Source: Acidobacteriota bacterium
Lineage (GTDB): Bacteria > Acidobacteriota > Terriglobia > Acidiferrales > UBA7541
Reading direction: 5' to 3'
Length of the DNA stretch: 64,000 bases
Assembly: GCA_013289695.1 (NCBI GenBank)
Contig: JABCZK010000004.1
Span: 1-64,000, forward strand
The position numbers and the translations under genes are program-made. Below are positions 24,952 through 32,804 of the stretch, one piece after another. The notes below the pieces were generated by a model. The model was not told where the DNA came from and did not search any database. It worked only from the letters and a program-made list of their open reading frames with translations. Position 1 is the stretch's first letter; each line of letters begins with the position of its first letter.

Positions 24952-25425
24952 ATGGCCGAGACCAGCGCGCAGCGACTCGCTGACTTTATTCTCTTTTCCG
25001 CGTGTAAGCGCGAGATCCTGATTACAAACCTGAAGCTTCAGAAGCTCCTGTACTACAGCCAGGCATGGTATCTGGCGATCGCCGATAGGCCTCTTTTCGA
25101 CGAACGCATCGAGGCTTGGGTCCACGGCCCGGTCGTTCCGCCCGTTTTTGGAAGTTTCAAACAGTTTCGCGCGCGCCCGATCTCAGCGATTCCGATTGAT
25201 GGGACGATCGAAGCGGGTCTGAAGGATCGACCGATCTCGGACCATGTGCGCGAAATATTGGACATTTACGCGGGCTTCACCGGCGGCCAGCTGGAGTCCT
25301 TGACGCACAAGGAGGCTCCGTGGCTAGAGGCGAGAAACGGACTTGCGCCTGACGAGCCCTCGAACAACGTAATCACGCTCAAGTCCATGACGGCGTTCTT
25401 CCGAGCTCAGCTCGTAACTCGCTAA
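24952..25425 (+). CDS. Panacea-domain (SocA/DUF4065-type) antitoxin
   Basis: This 157-residue protein carries the Panacea signature: ADFILFSACKREILITNLKL, QKLLYYSQAWYLAIADRPLF, then EAWVHGPVVPPVFGSFKQF and SLTHKEAPWLEARNG. Panacea domains are antitoxin modules paired with many unrelated toxins. A small gene starts 4 nt after its stop, as expected for such a pair. GAGGTG lies upstream of the ATG. Confidence 0.88.
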   Translation: MAETSAQRLADFILFSACKREILITNLKLQKLLYYSQAWYLAIADRPLFDERIEAWVHGPVVPPVFGSFKQFRARPISAIPIDGTIEAGLKDRPISDHVREILDIYAGFTGGQLESLTHKEAPWLEARNGLAPDEPSNNVITLKSMTAFFRAQLVTR

Positions 25426-25429
25426 ATTC

Positions 25430-25855
25430 GTGGTCGATCGAGTCGCGCGTGAAGAACACCCACCGACGCGAATTCCCGCACCACATCCGACCGTTGACAC
25501 GTCTCCTGTTACGTTCTCGTTCAAATATCTAGACCTCGTCGGTAATCGCAAGTTTTTCTTTGTGCATTGCGAGCGAGACTTCCTAGAGCACCTCCTGACG
25601 GAACTCGCGAGATTGAGCCGGGGAACTGTGACGGACTTCTGCGAGTACGACAACGATCGCCACAGCCACGCGATCATTTTTGAGGACACCGGCGAGCCTC
25701 ACGGTTTCGCGAACCTCGGCGAACAGGTCGAGCCCGAAGAGTACTGGCAGTTCGGGATTCGCCCCGACCGTCGGTGGCGAGTGCATGGATTCTTCATCGA
25801 CTCGGTATTCTACATCGTGTGGCTCGACCCGCTCCATAATCTCGCGGCGGGTTAA
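25430..25855 (+). CDS. putative toxin partner of the Panacea antitoxin
   Basis: The 141-residue product starts at GTG 25430, 4 nt after the antitoxin. Its core (FSFKYLDLVGNRKFFFVHCE, LEHLLTELARLSRGTVTDF) and its end (RRWRVHGFFIDSVFYIVWLD, PLHNLAAG) match small proteins of the type ending in GFxIDNVFYIVWLDPxHNLYP, which I recall as often encoded beside Panacea or similar genes. The Asp/His positions suggest a ribonuclease-like toxin, but the target is unknown. Confidence 0.7.
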   Translation: MVDRVAREEHPPTRIPAPHPTVDTSPVTFSFKYLDLVGNRKFFFVHCERDFLEHLLTELARLSRGTVTDFCEYDNDRHSHAIIFEDTGEPHGFANLGEQVEPEEYWQFGIRPDRRWRVHGFFIDSVFYIVWLDPLHNLAAG

Positions 25856-25891
25856 AGCAAGTCGCGACGCCGTAACGAACCGATCAGACCT

Positions 25892-26587
25892 ATGCTCATT
25901 GGAAAGATCAACTCGCTGAATTGGTATCAGGCAGAATTCAACCCATCAGTTGAACTCATCGACAGTTTTGTGTTGATCATGGAAACGCAAGCAGAGGACT
26001 CCATTCGCAGATACAAAGCTGAAAAGAAAACTACGGAGGTGATCGAAGACGACCTCGGAGATGACTATGGGATTCACCGGCAGAATATCGAGGTATACGC
26101 GGGCCTGAACAACTTGACGTGGAGTTTCGAGGAGGTATTTGAGTTCTACTTCCCCAGTTTACAGCGTCGCTCTGCTTTGCTTACTGTGTGTGGCTTCTTT
26201 GAGCACGAATTAGACAAGCTGTGCGTTCTCTTTCAAGGCGAGCGAAAACTCACGCTAGGACCAAACGACCTACGCGGACAAGGACTCGAACGATCGACCG
26301 ACTACCTTACGAAGGTAATCGGGCTGGCGCTAGACAAGAAATCCCTCGAATGGAAAGCCGTCACGCGAGTACGAGAGATTCGCAACATAATCGCTCACCG
26401 AGACGGCAGAATGAAAGACGCGAAAGGCAAGATTTTTCCAGAATACAAGGACGCTCTCGAAAATCTACGGTATCAGACTAGCGAAGGTGACGAGATCGTG
26501 CTGGAGAAGGGCTTCGTTTCTCAGGCCGTCGTCATCTTCAAGGCCTACTTCAAGCTGATCGAAGACTCGATTCAGGGGAAGGCATAA
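25892..26587 (+). CDS. HEPN-fold protein, putative ribonuclease
   Basis: This 231-residue helical protein contains R164-NIIA-H169 within VREIRNIIAHRDGRM, the RNxxxH form of the HEPN RNase motif, preceded by the helix LLTVCGFFEHELDKLCVLFQ. No nucleotidyltransferase partner is nearby. The stop is 2 nt before the next small gene, which could encode its antitoxin. It may act in phage defence or abortive infection, as many HEPN proteins do; that role is inferred. The start at 25892 lacks a clear ribosome-binding site. Confidence 0.72.
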   Translation: MLIGKINSLNWYQAEFNPSVELIDSFVLIMETQAEDSIRRYKAEKKTTEVIEDDLGDDYGIHRQNIEVYAGLNNLTWSFEEVFEFYFPSLQRRSALLTVCGFFEHELDKLCVLFQGERKLTLGPNDLRGQGLERSTDYLTKVIGLALDKKSLEWKAVTRVREIRNIIAHRDGRMKDAKGKIFPEYKDALENLRYQTSEGDEIVLEKGFVSQAVVIFKAYFKLIEDSIQGKA

Positions 26588-26589
26588 AC

Positions 26590-26817
26590 ATGCACGAAGT
26601 GGCTACCATTTTGATGAGGTCCACACCTAATTGGACTGAACTCGCAACGTCCGACGCAAACTTTGTCTTTCAGTTTAGGGACGCCACCATGACGATCTTC
26701 CCCGATGGCAGTTGGCGGTGTGTGATTCCTCAGGGTCTCACCGAAGCGATTAGTCAGGGTAATGTTAACAACTTGGAACAGTTTTTGAAGGACTTCGCTC
26801 TAGCCAATCCGCTGTAA
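26590..26817 (+). CDS. small protein between HEPN and PIN genes
   Basis: This is a 75-residue acidic protein (TNWTELA-type start, FVFQFRDATMTIFPDGSWRC, LEQFLKDFALANPL) with predicted beta strands and a C-terminal helix. It has no recognised family. The ATG is 2 nt after the HEPN stop. Size and position fit an antitoxin or adaptor for the HEPN or PIN protein, which is an inference from context. Confidence 0.65.
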   Translation: MHEVATILMRSTPNWTELATSDANFVFQFRDATMTIFPDGSWRCVIPQGLTEAISQGNVNNLEQFLKDFALANPL

Positions 26818-26861
26818 CAACTTTCAGATGGAACCTCTTGCGCCGAAGGAACGGCGCACTC

Positions 26862-27713
26862 ATGATCGACTGCTTTGACACAAGCGCGATCAACCGACTT
26901 CACGATGACCCGGAACGGGTCGCGATCGTTAGGGGACTCCTCTCGACGAGCGTCGTGCGTGTGACGGCGTTGAACGTTATCGAAGTGGGTGGTACCGCCG
27001 ACGCAGAGCGCAGGAACTCGCTGCTGAGGTTGCTTGGAGAGCTAGCCCCCGGCGTGAGACCGCTGGCGTCGCCAACTGCGCTGTTGAGAATTCTCGCGAA
27101 GGCACATGCCGAAGGGAACGACCGACCAATTATCTCGCTCCCGGAAGAGGAAAACGGAATCTGGGCCGGCCTCAACAACCCCGAGGGCCACAACGAGGAG
27201 ACTCGGCAGGAGGCGCTGCGGTGGAAGCAGGAGCTCGAAGGACCCTTCCGACAAGCGCATGAGACGGCGCGCCCCGTTCTTCGCGAGTTCTTCACCGCCC
27301 GTGGGGCAGCCCGGCCCGAGGCTCCCTCGGACGTGATCAGGCACTACGCGAATAGCGAAGACTTTCTCCATGAAATTGTGGCCCCGCTATACCAGAGGGC
27401 GACCGGCCACCAGCTGGAACGAACGGCATTGCGTGGATTTTTCTCGCAGATTCGATCTTGGCCGCTCTATTTCTCCGGATGGGCCTACGCCATCTACGAG
27501 CGGGCGATTCAAGATTCTGGCTACGGGCACAAAAGCAAGGCCGGCACGATCGACCTATCGTGCGCGGTCTACCTACCATTCTGCCACAGATTTGTGACCG
27601 ATGACGTGGCCCAGAGGAAGGCCCTGCGCCTGGTCAATGTTCACAACTCGCGCGAACCAAGAACGCGAGCGCTTTCGTACGAAGACTTCAGGCGAAGGCT
27701 TCTGATTCTTTGA
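26862..27713 (+). CDS. PIN-like nuclease-domain protein
   Basis: The 283-residue product begins MIDCFDTSAINRLHDDPERV, with D6 as the first acidic residue of a PIN fold. E41 follows in TALNVIEVGG. The C-terminal part has KAGTIDLSCAVYLPFCHRFVTDDVAQRK, supplying the next acidic residues and the typical strand ending in TDD. The middle has a long helical insertion compared with about 130-residue VapC toxins. The upstream small gene may be its partner. A longer start at TTG 26838 is possible. Confidence 0.75.
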   Translation: MIDCFDTSAINRLHDDPERVAIVRGLLSTSVVRVTALNVIEVGGTADAERRNSLLRLLGELAPGVRPLASPTALLRILAKAHAEGNDRPIISLPEEENGIWAGLNNPEGHNEETRQEALRWKQELEGPFRQAHETARPVLREFFTARGAARPEAPSDVIRHYANSEDFLHEIVAPLYQRATGHQLERTALRGFFSQIRSWPLYFSGWAYAIYERAIQDSGYGHKSKAGTIDLSCAVYLPFCHRFVTDDVAQRKALRLVNVHNSREPRTRALSYEDFRRRLLIL

Positions 27714-27963
27714 ACCTAGATCCTGCGAAAAACCCATTCTCAGCTGGCGCTTGTTCGTCAGTCACGCGGAAGAACAAAAATCCCAGGGGAGAGAGCGCCC
27801 TCGAAGCGCCATAGCCGCGCCTCGCCGAGTCCGTGTTGGCCGGAAAAGCAATTCGGGCATCCGCCACGCCGAGTTTTTGTGGATCAGCTAAGAGAAGCGC
27901 GCGCTGAGTGGCGGCGCCGGCGTTCCAAGATGTCATTGCGAACAGGAAAGCGCGCCAGTGAGA

Positions 27964-28803
27964 TCACTTCTGGGGCAGAGTGTCACACCCGTTTTTCAGG
28001 AGTTTGGCGTCGGGACTGCGGAGTTCGCAAACGGGCGTACTAGTTCCAGCGGAGTTTAGTTTAAAGGAAATTAATTCGACGAACGAACGTGTTGGCGGGG
28101 TGATGACCGCTTCATACTTGTGATCTGGACCTGCGTGAATACCGTACTGAATGTAGCGCGCCCCTTGCCGCCTGGGGGGAACGTTTTGCAGAGAAATTGG
28201 CGGTTGGTTAAATTTTTGAACCGCTTGTTCACTTGTGTCGGTGGGGCTTGGAAGTTCGACCAGCCGTATCGTACAGGTCGGCAGAACCACATTTCCTGAG
28301 TTGCCAACCGCCAACTGCTCGAAGTCGTTTGCGCCCATAACCGGCGGAATCGGTACCAAGTAGCAATATGCATCTCCGCCAGTGATGTTGTTTAGAAGTA
28401 CGTCAGTGCGGTCCATGGTCGTTTTGAACTGCGACTGGCCTGTCTGTATTGAATTCTTTATCCCGTCTCCAATTGCCGCAAAATTCTTTTGGAGTTCGGC
28501 CTGTTCGGCAGCCTGTCGCTTGTCGCGCTCTGCTGTGTCCTTGCGGATAGCTTTTATTTCGATGACAGCAAACAAGATTAGGAGCACGGCCCAACATGAG
28601 CGTTCTTTACTCGGCGGCTCGTACCTCAGTGCCATCAGGCCAGCCGCAACCGCCATGGCGATGAGCGAGTAATTTGGGGGTGGAGTGCGAAGCAGCCACC
28701 ATACGACGAAGACGAATCCCGCCGTCAAGAAGATCCAGCCTAGGAGCGGCCCGCGCCAAAATCCTGCGGGATTTTTCTGTCTTTCGGACAATGCGATTTC
28801 CAA
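27964..28803 (-). CDS. membrane protein with coiled coil and periplasmic beta domain
   Basis: The protein has up to 279 residues. Hydrophobic helices lie at about 20-40 (LLGWIFLTAGFVFVVWWLL), 45-62 and 70-88 (CWAVLLILFAVIEIKAI). A coiled coil covers 88-130 (RDKRQAAEQAELQKNFAAIG), followed by a beta-rich domain with a cysteine pair. The first codon called is TTG and the true start is uncertain. No family was recognised. It is divergent from a second membrane-protein gene, with which it may share a promoter region. The 250 bp before it (27714-27963) hold no gene I can support. Confidence 0.7.
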   Translation of the reverse strand: MEIALSERQKNPAGFWRGPLLGWIFLTAGFVFVVWWLLRTPPPNYSLIAMAVAAGLMALRYEPPSKERSCWAVLLILFAVIEIKAIRKDTAERDKRQAAEQAELQKNFAAIGDGIKNSIQTGQSQFKTTMDRTDVLLNNITGGDAYCYLVPIPPVMGANDFEQLAVGNSGNVVLPTCTIRLVELPSPTDTSEQAVQKFNQPPISLQNVPPRRQGARYIQYGIHAGPDHKYEAVITPPTRSFVELISFKLNSAGTSTPVCELRSPDAKLLKNGCDTLPQK

Positions 28804-28920
28804 AGGTCGATGAATTCTAACACGCGAACTAGCATTTCCTCTTTCCTGTTGACGTACGGAAGTGAGACTGGCTTTTTGCTTTGGTTAAATAATCCAGCAT
28901 GTGCTAGATTCGCCAGCAAT

Positions 28921-29742
28921 ATGGCGCTACTCCCGGATTTGCACGTTAATCTTGACCGGCCAACGATTCAGCACATCTATCAACTGTTCCTGCCCATCGT
29001 TCCCGGCGGTACGCTGGTTATCGGTATTCTTGCGGCCCACCCTAATTATCTGAAGCAATTAGCGACTGCAACCGGGGTGGGCTATTATTCGCTCGTTGCA
29101 ACGACGGTATTCATTGCCTACAGCGCCGGTGTGATGCTCTACGCGTTCGGCGTCCACTTCGGACTGTTGCTCTCGACGTTTGTGGGTGTGGTCTTCGACC
29201 GAAACCAGAAATTGCGTCCATTTAGAGAGAACCTTTCCATTTCGCAAAACCACGTTTGGCGGACTGTCGCCGACGCGTTTTTGGGTAAGCAACTAGCCCC
29301 GGCACCGCCGACTCTGCCTGGGAGTGACGGCCTCTTCACGAATGCGACGCACTTTCCGTCCGTTCCTGTTCCACCGATCGTTCAGCAATACGATACCGAT
29401 TGGAATGACTGGTATAACGTCTTGCAGGATTATGTTTTGCGAAGCATGCCAGCCCTCGCGCCGGAAGTCTACTTTCTATTCACGATTGCGCAAGCGACAG
29501 GCTGGGCCGTTATCATCACATCGCTCCACGCCCATATCGTAAGGAATCATTTGCTAAGTTTCGTTGTGATAGCGTTCGTAGTCTCGGCTACAGCATTGGT
29601 GCAGTTCGGATCGAACTTCTTTTACCGTAGATACGACCGGTTGGCAGCAACCGACCTTGTCGCTCGACTTTTGACTGAAGTTCGCGCGAGGGAAAATGCC
29701 GATCGACTCGCATCCGTTCGACCGACTGCTCCTCCACAATAA
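28921..29742 (+). CDS. multi-helix membrane protein
   Basis: The 273-residue product has hydrophobic helices at about 25-42 (LFLPIVPGGTLVIGILAAH), 55-95 (YYSLVATTVFIAYSAGVMLY, FGLLLSTFVGVVF) and 190-235 (AVIITSLHAHIVR, LLSFVVIAFVVSATALVQFG), with a soluble loop between and a charged C-terminus. The frame extends to ATG 28810, but that start would lie only 6 bp from the divergent gene, so the ATG at 28921 is preferred. Function unknown; cargo. Confidence 0.7.
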   Translation: MALLPDLHVNLDRPTIQHIYQLFLPIVPGGTLVIGILAAHPNYLKQLATATGVGYYSLVATTVFIAYSAGVMLYAFGVHFGLLLSTFVGVVFDRNQKLRPFRENLSISQNHVWRTVADAFLGKQLAPAPPTLPGSDGLFTNATHFPSVPVPPIVQQYDTDWNDWYNVLQDYVLRSMPALAPEVYFLFTIAQATGWAVIITSLHAHIVRNHLLSFVVIAFVVSATALVQFGSNFFYRRYDRLAATDLVARLLTEVRARENADRLASVRPTAPPQ

Positions 29743-29881
29743 ACGTGTCGGAGAATACCAACCCCGGCGGCACTCACAATTGGAGAGCTACGTGTTGGGA
29801 GATTCAACCGATATCAGCGTTGGGGCCGGCTCAACAGTAGCGGCGCTGGTCCTCGCGCGCAGACTGCCGACGATGCTCTAC

Positions 29882-30628
29882 CTATTTTTTAGATTTCGCC
29901 ATCACTTCGCACGCATCCTTGACCGCGTTGCCCAATTCGCGTGTCGAGTTACTGAAAATGTCGTCGCCATCCTGATTGAACACCGCAATCTTATTTCGGT
30001 GCGCAAGGAGCCCTTTCCCACCTTCATGGTCTAGAACGATGACAAAATTAGCCTTTCCGAGATTGTTGGTCACAGTTAATTCCGGGCATCGTTGATTGAG
30101 AGTCTTGATAATTTCTGCCGTCTGCGGCCGCGCACCGCCAGAGAACGAGCTGGCCGCGCCCCAGCCATTCTTATTGCCCCCACCGCCGCCGCTGCCGCGC
30201 GACTCCCAGGATTGGCTATCTGTGACGAACACCCGGACTTTGCCGTCGCTCGGTTCGCTCCCGGGTGTCGCGTTGGCCGCCGGCGCGGTTTCCAACATGA
30301 CAGCGACCACCTTTGAAGAAACTCCGGACTTTTTCAATTCCATCAGATCGGAATCCGAAAGCTGAAAGTCACAAACGGAATGCTTGATTCGAGCGATGAT
30401 AACGTCTTCGTCCAGCCCCATTTTTGCCATTTCAACAACGCGGGCATTGGTGATTTTCGCCGTTGTAGCGGTTTGAGTCATTGCGGGAGTGCCTGACGCG
30501 ACAGGAGGCGGCGCTGACTGTTGAGCTGGGGCACTTGAGCAACTAGCGGCACTGACGAGGCACAGAACTATTGAGGACGATGCAAATCGCACTTTCGTGG
30601 CTGGGCTCCTGCGCCGACAGTAACACAC
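29882..30628 (-). CDS. exported lipoprotein-like protein
   Basis: The product has up to 248 residues; the N-terminus has a hydrophobic stretch and the lipobox-like sequence SIVLCLVSAASC. A P/A/T-rich linker is followed by a domain with NARVVEMAKMGLDEDVIIARI and LSDSDLMELKKSGVSSKVVAVML, a motif pair I associate with small exported acidobacterial proteins. A Gly-rich linker and an alpha/beta domain (TVTNNLGKANFVIVLDHEGG) end the protein. The real start may be the GTG at 30592, which begins just before the signal peptide. Confidence 0.7.
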   Translation of the reverse strand: MCYCRRRSPATKVRFASSSIVLCLVSAASCSSAPAQQSAPPPVASGTPAMTQTATTAKITNARVVEMAKMGLDEDVIIARIKHSVCDFQLSDSDLMELKKSGVSSKVVAVMLETAPAANATPGSEPSDGKVRVFVTDSQSWESRGSGGGGGNKNGWGAASSFSGGARPQTAEIIKTLNQRCPELTVTNNLGKANFVIVLDHEGGKGLLAHRNKIAVFNQDGDDIFSNSTRELGNAVKDACEVMAKSKK

Positions 30629-30808
30629 TATGCCAATTTCATATGAACTTTGTCATTAAGTGGCTGGGCTGTTCTTGTCGGAGCGGAGATTCAGCGTCAC
30701 TGGTAGAACGCATTCAGTCGACCGTCCTTCTTTTCCACAACACATGCTACTATTCCGGCGTCGACAGATTGAGACCACTCCCCGAAGCACAGTTGCTTGT
30801 AGCAGCGT

Positions 30809-30823
30809 TTTGAGAATCACAAA
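30809..30823 (+). promoter_or_regulatory. dispersed palindrome, copy 5 (putative operator)
   Basis: TTTGAGAATCACAAA differs from copy 2 by one base. It lies 50 bp upstream of the small HTH gene at 30874, next to TTGACA-like sequence at about 30854, a plausible promoter position. Confidence 0.5.
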
Positions 30824-30873
30824 CTAAGTGCCTCACCCTATGACACATTTCCTCTTGACAAGGACGTAATCAG

Positions 30874-31104
30874 ATGTACTCTATTCGCATGTTGAAGGGT
30901 TTGAGCACGCGACAGGTTGCCAAGAAAATTGGCACGACGCCGCGAACGCTCTTTCGCTGGATCGAGGGTCGCCTGCTTCCGGCACCAAAGCGACTCGTGA
31001 TGCCCGGTCAGGCTTGGTATATCTGGAGCGACCGAGACATTAAGCGCGCTCAAATGGTAAAGAAAACGGTGAAGCGAGGTCGCAAACGAAGTAAGAAGAA
31101 ATAA
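30874..31104 (+). CDS. small MerR-type HTH protein
   Basis: The 76-residue product has a winged-helix DNA-binding part at residues 7-60 (LSTRQVAKKIGTTPRTLFRW, IEGRLLPAPKRL, YIWSDRDIKRAQ) and an extremely basic C-terminal tail (KKTVKRGRKRSKKK). AAGGA precedes the ATG. A possible operator copy lies upstream. It could be an excisionase or a regulator of the integrase region. Confidence 0.8.
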   Translation: MYSIRMLKGLSTRQVAKKIGTTPRTLFRWIEGRLLPAPKRLVMPGQAWYIWSDRDIKRAQMVKKTVKRGRKRSKKK

Positions 31105-31109
31105 AAGGC

Positions 31110-31143
31110 GCGCCGTCTCGGTGTTCGAGCACCGGGACGGCGC
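31110..31143. repeat. strong hairpin between HTH gene and leader ORF
   Basis: A 14-bp stem (GCGCCGTCTCGGTG with CACCGGGACGGCGC, one wobble) has a 6-nt loop. It lies 6 bp after the HTH stop. It lacks a T-tract, so it could be a weak terminator or an RNA-stability or regulatory element of the message below. Confidence 0.65.
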
Positions 31144-31169
31144 TAAACACCAAAGGAGGGTCAACTCCC

Positions 31170-31247
31170 ATGGCATCTATCATCAAATCTATTCAATCTG
31201 TATCCCCCGCGCAACCAATCCCGATCGTTTTTCTCATCGCTAACTGA
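31170..31247 (+). CDS. possible 25-codon leader peptide
   Basis: A short frame begins MASIIKSIQSVSPAQPIPIV and ends five residues later. It has the best Shine-Dalgarno sequence of the region (AAAGGAGGG, 10 nt upstream) and follows a strong hairpin. It lies 108 bp before the next gene. It could be a leader peptide or a small phage protein; there is no family evidence. Confidence 0.35.
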   Translation: MASIIKSIQSVSPAQPIPIVFLIAN

Positions 31248-31355
31248 AGTCCGAAACGCCCTTGCCTGGCACTCGTGTCGGCCGGGGCGTCCAGTCGCAT
31301 TGCGCATCGCGTCGCGGCTGCTGAAAAGGAAGGCGAGCGCAGGAGAGAAACGAAG

Positions 31356-31906
31356 ATGAAGAAAAGCAAAGGCGCTGAGGTTGCAACGGTTGCCGTCACA
31401 CCGGAAACAACCAGCAAGACTCTCAAACAACTACTCTACGCCGCTCGCGAGAAGTCCGGAGAGAAAATCGACCAATTGGATTCGATGCTCGAATTCAATT
31501 TCAGTAGCAGAAATGCCGTTCCAGAAGTACTTCTTTCCGTTAGTTTTTTGATGGACTGGTACACGGATGGAATCAACGTACCGCTGTCAGGTCGGGTGTC
31601 CAATGGCCTCAGTGGCATTGTTCGTCGTTGTGGAACGAAGTTGAGTGGGAAAAGATGTGCGGGGCAAGCGCCAAGGTGCCCGCAACTCTTCAGGAAGCGT
31701 TGCTGATGGGCTACGCGTTGGATGCAGATCAGCATGAGTCAACCCACCGGGGAGGAATTCTTAGTGAGGAGTTAGTCGAAGGGTATTTCGTGCTGAGAAG
31801 GGAGTGGACCAGAGGTCCAGACCTCGTTCTTCCGTACCGTGCTCGCCTTGAATTTGGACAGCCGCGGGTAAAAGAGGAATCCCAACAGCAGGGAGAATCG
31901 AAATGA
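31356..31906 (+). pseudogene. frameshifted gene, paralogue of the next gene
   Basis: The frame from ATG 31356 (AGGAG upstream) reads MKKSKGAEVATVAVTPETTS and LLSVSFLMDWYTDGINVPLS up to about 31620, then turns into an improbable Cys/Arg-rich tail ending at 31706. The -1 frame takes over with LWNEVEWEKMCGASAKVPAT and runs to 31906, where its TGA overlaps the next ATG. The first part resembles the next gene's SVSLLLLVLTDMG region, so both parts probably form one protein split by a frameshift. Mutation, programmed slippage or assembly error cannot be separated here. Confidence 0.55.
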
Positions 31907-32325
31907 ATTCTGACGGAAAAAAGAAGGTCGCATCGATCAGCGCCGAACGCACAGCCTCGTCGGCTCCAACCAATCACGTCAGGGCGTCGATCGGCAGCGA
32001 TGAGCCGGCGTTCGCGTACACATCCAACGACCGATTGAATCTCGAAAAGGGAATCCTGTCTGTTTCATTGCTGCTGCTGGTGCTTACCGACATGGGAAAC
32101 GAGGACCTCGACAGGAGAATCGCGATGGGTCTGGGCATCGTTCTAGATCAGCTAGCGGACATGTCTCAGAGCTTGTACTCAAGACAAGAAGCCGAGGAAC
32201 GAGCCGCCGCTGCGATATCCGGCTTGAAAGAAGAGGTGAAAAAGCTTGCCCTTCGAGTGCGCGAGTCACGCGGGCCATCTGACAAGTCGGGAAAAACGCC
32301 GACCGTCGTCGCTGATCAGAAGTAA
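31903..32325 (+). CDS. small hypothetical phage protein
   Basis: The 140-residue product has a Ser/Ala-rich basic N-terminus and a central helix (LEKGILSVSLLLLVLTDMGN, RIAMGLGIVLDQL) shared with the preceding gene. The C-terminal coiled coil is RQEAEERAAAAISGLKEEVK. Its ATG overlaps the previous stop. No family was recognised. Confidence 0.7.
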   Translation: MNSDGKKKVASISAERTASSAPTNHVRASIGSDEPAFAYTSNDRLNLEKGILSVSLLLLVLTDMGNEDLDRRIAMGLGIVLDQLADMSQSLYSRQEAEERAAAAISGLKEEVKKLALRVRESRGPSDKSGKTPTVVADQK

Positions 32326-32360
32326 TTTTCGTTCTGACCGATTGGAACGTGGAGTTGAGG

Positions 32361-32804
32361 ATGGCCAGGTCTGTACATCCGCTGAGTAAGACTGGTCGGT
32401 GGGGTGCCGAGGATAGGAAGTTGGCCGAATTGCAATCGACCGTCCTCGGTTTCCTCGGCAAACCGATTGAAGACGCGACCGTTGCAGATCGCGAGCTACT
32501 CAGATCGACGCTATCCCAGAAAGATATGCGCGCGGTCAATGAGTACGCTCGCCTGATGCAAGCGGCGATCGGCACGCCGTGGTTGACGAGCCGAACCAAA
32601 ACGCAAAACCGGAACCAAGAAGCGCAGCTAGGGATTCGACTCGACTTTTGGCTGAAAGCTCGCTTGGAGGAAATTGCTGAACGGGAAGAACGCTCAGTTG
32701 CGCAACTCGTTCGGCGCGTCTTGAAGGATTTTGTATCCCGGAGTATTCCGCGGCCTGACGGCGGCGGATCGGAGGAAGGAAGATGCGAACAGCAACAGCA
32801 GTGA
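32361..32804 (+). CDS. ribbon-helix-helix-like protein
   Basis: The 147-residue product starts at ATG 32361, six nt after GGAG. The N-terminal half is helical (LSKTGRWGAEDRKLAELQST). The C-terminal part (QLGIRLDFWLKARLEEIAER, EERSVAQLVRRVLKDFV) has the strand-helix-helix layout of Arc/CopG DNA-binding proteins. A regulator near the integrase is plausible. Confidence 0.65.
   Translation: MARSVHPLSKTGRWGAEDRKLAELQSTVLGFLGKPIEDATVADRELLRSTLSQKDMRAVNEYARLMQAAIGTPWLTSRTKTQNRNQEAQLGIRLDFWLKARLEEIAEREERSVAQLVRRVLKDFVSRSIPRPDGGGSEEGRCEQQQQ

Noticed and set aside
27688-27936. An 82-codon minus-strand frame between convergent genes
   Set aside because: It has no ribosome-binding site and overlaps the 3' end of the PIN-like gene; the translation has no family character.
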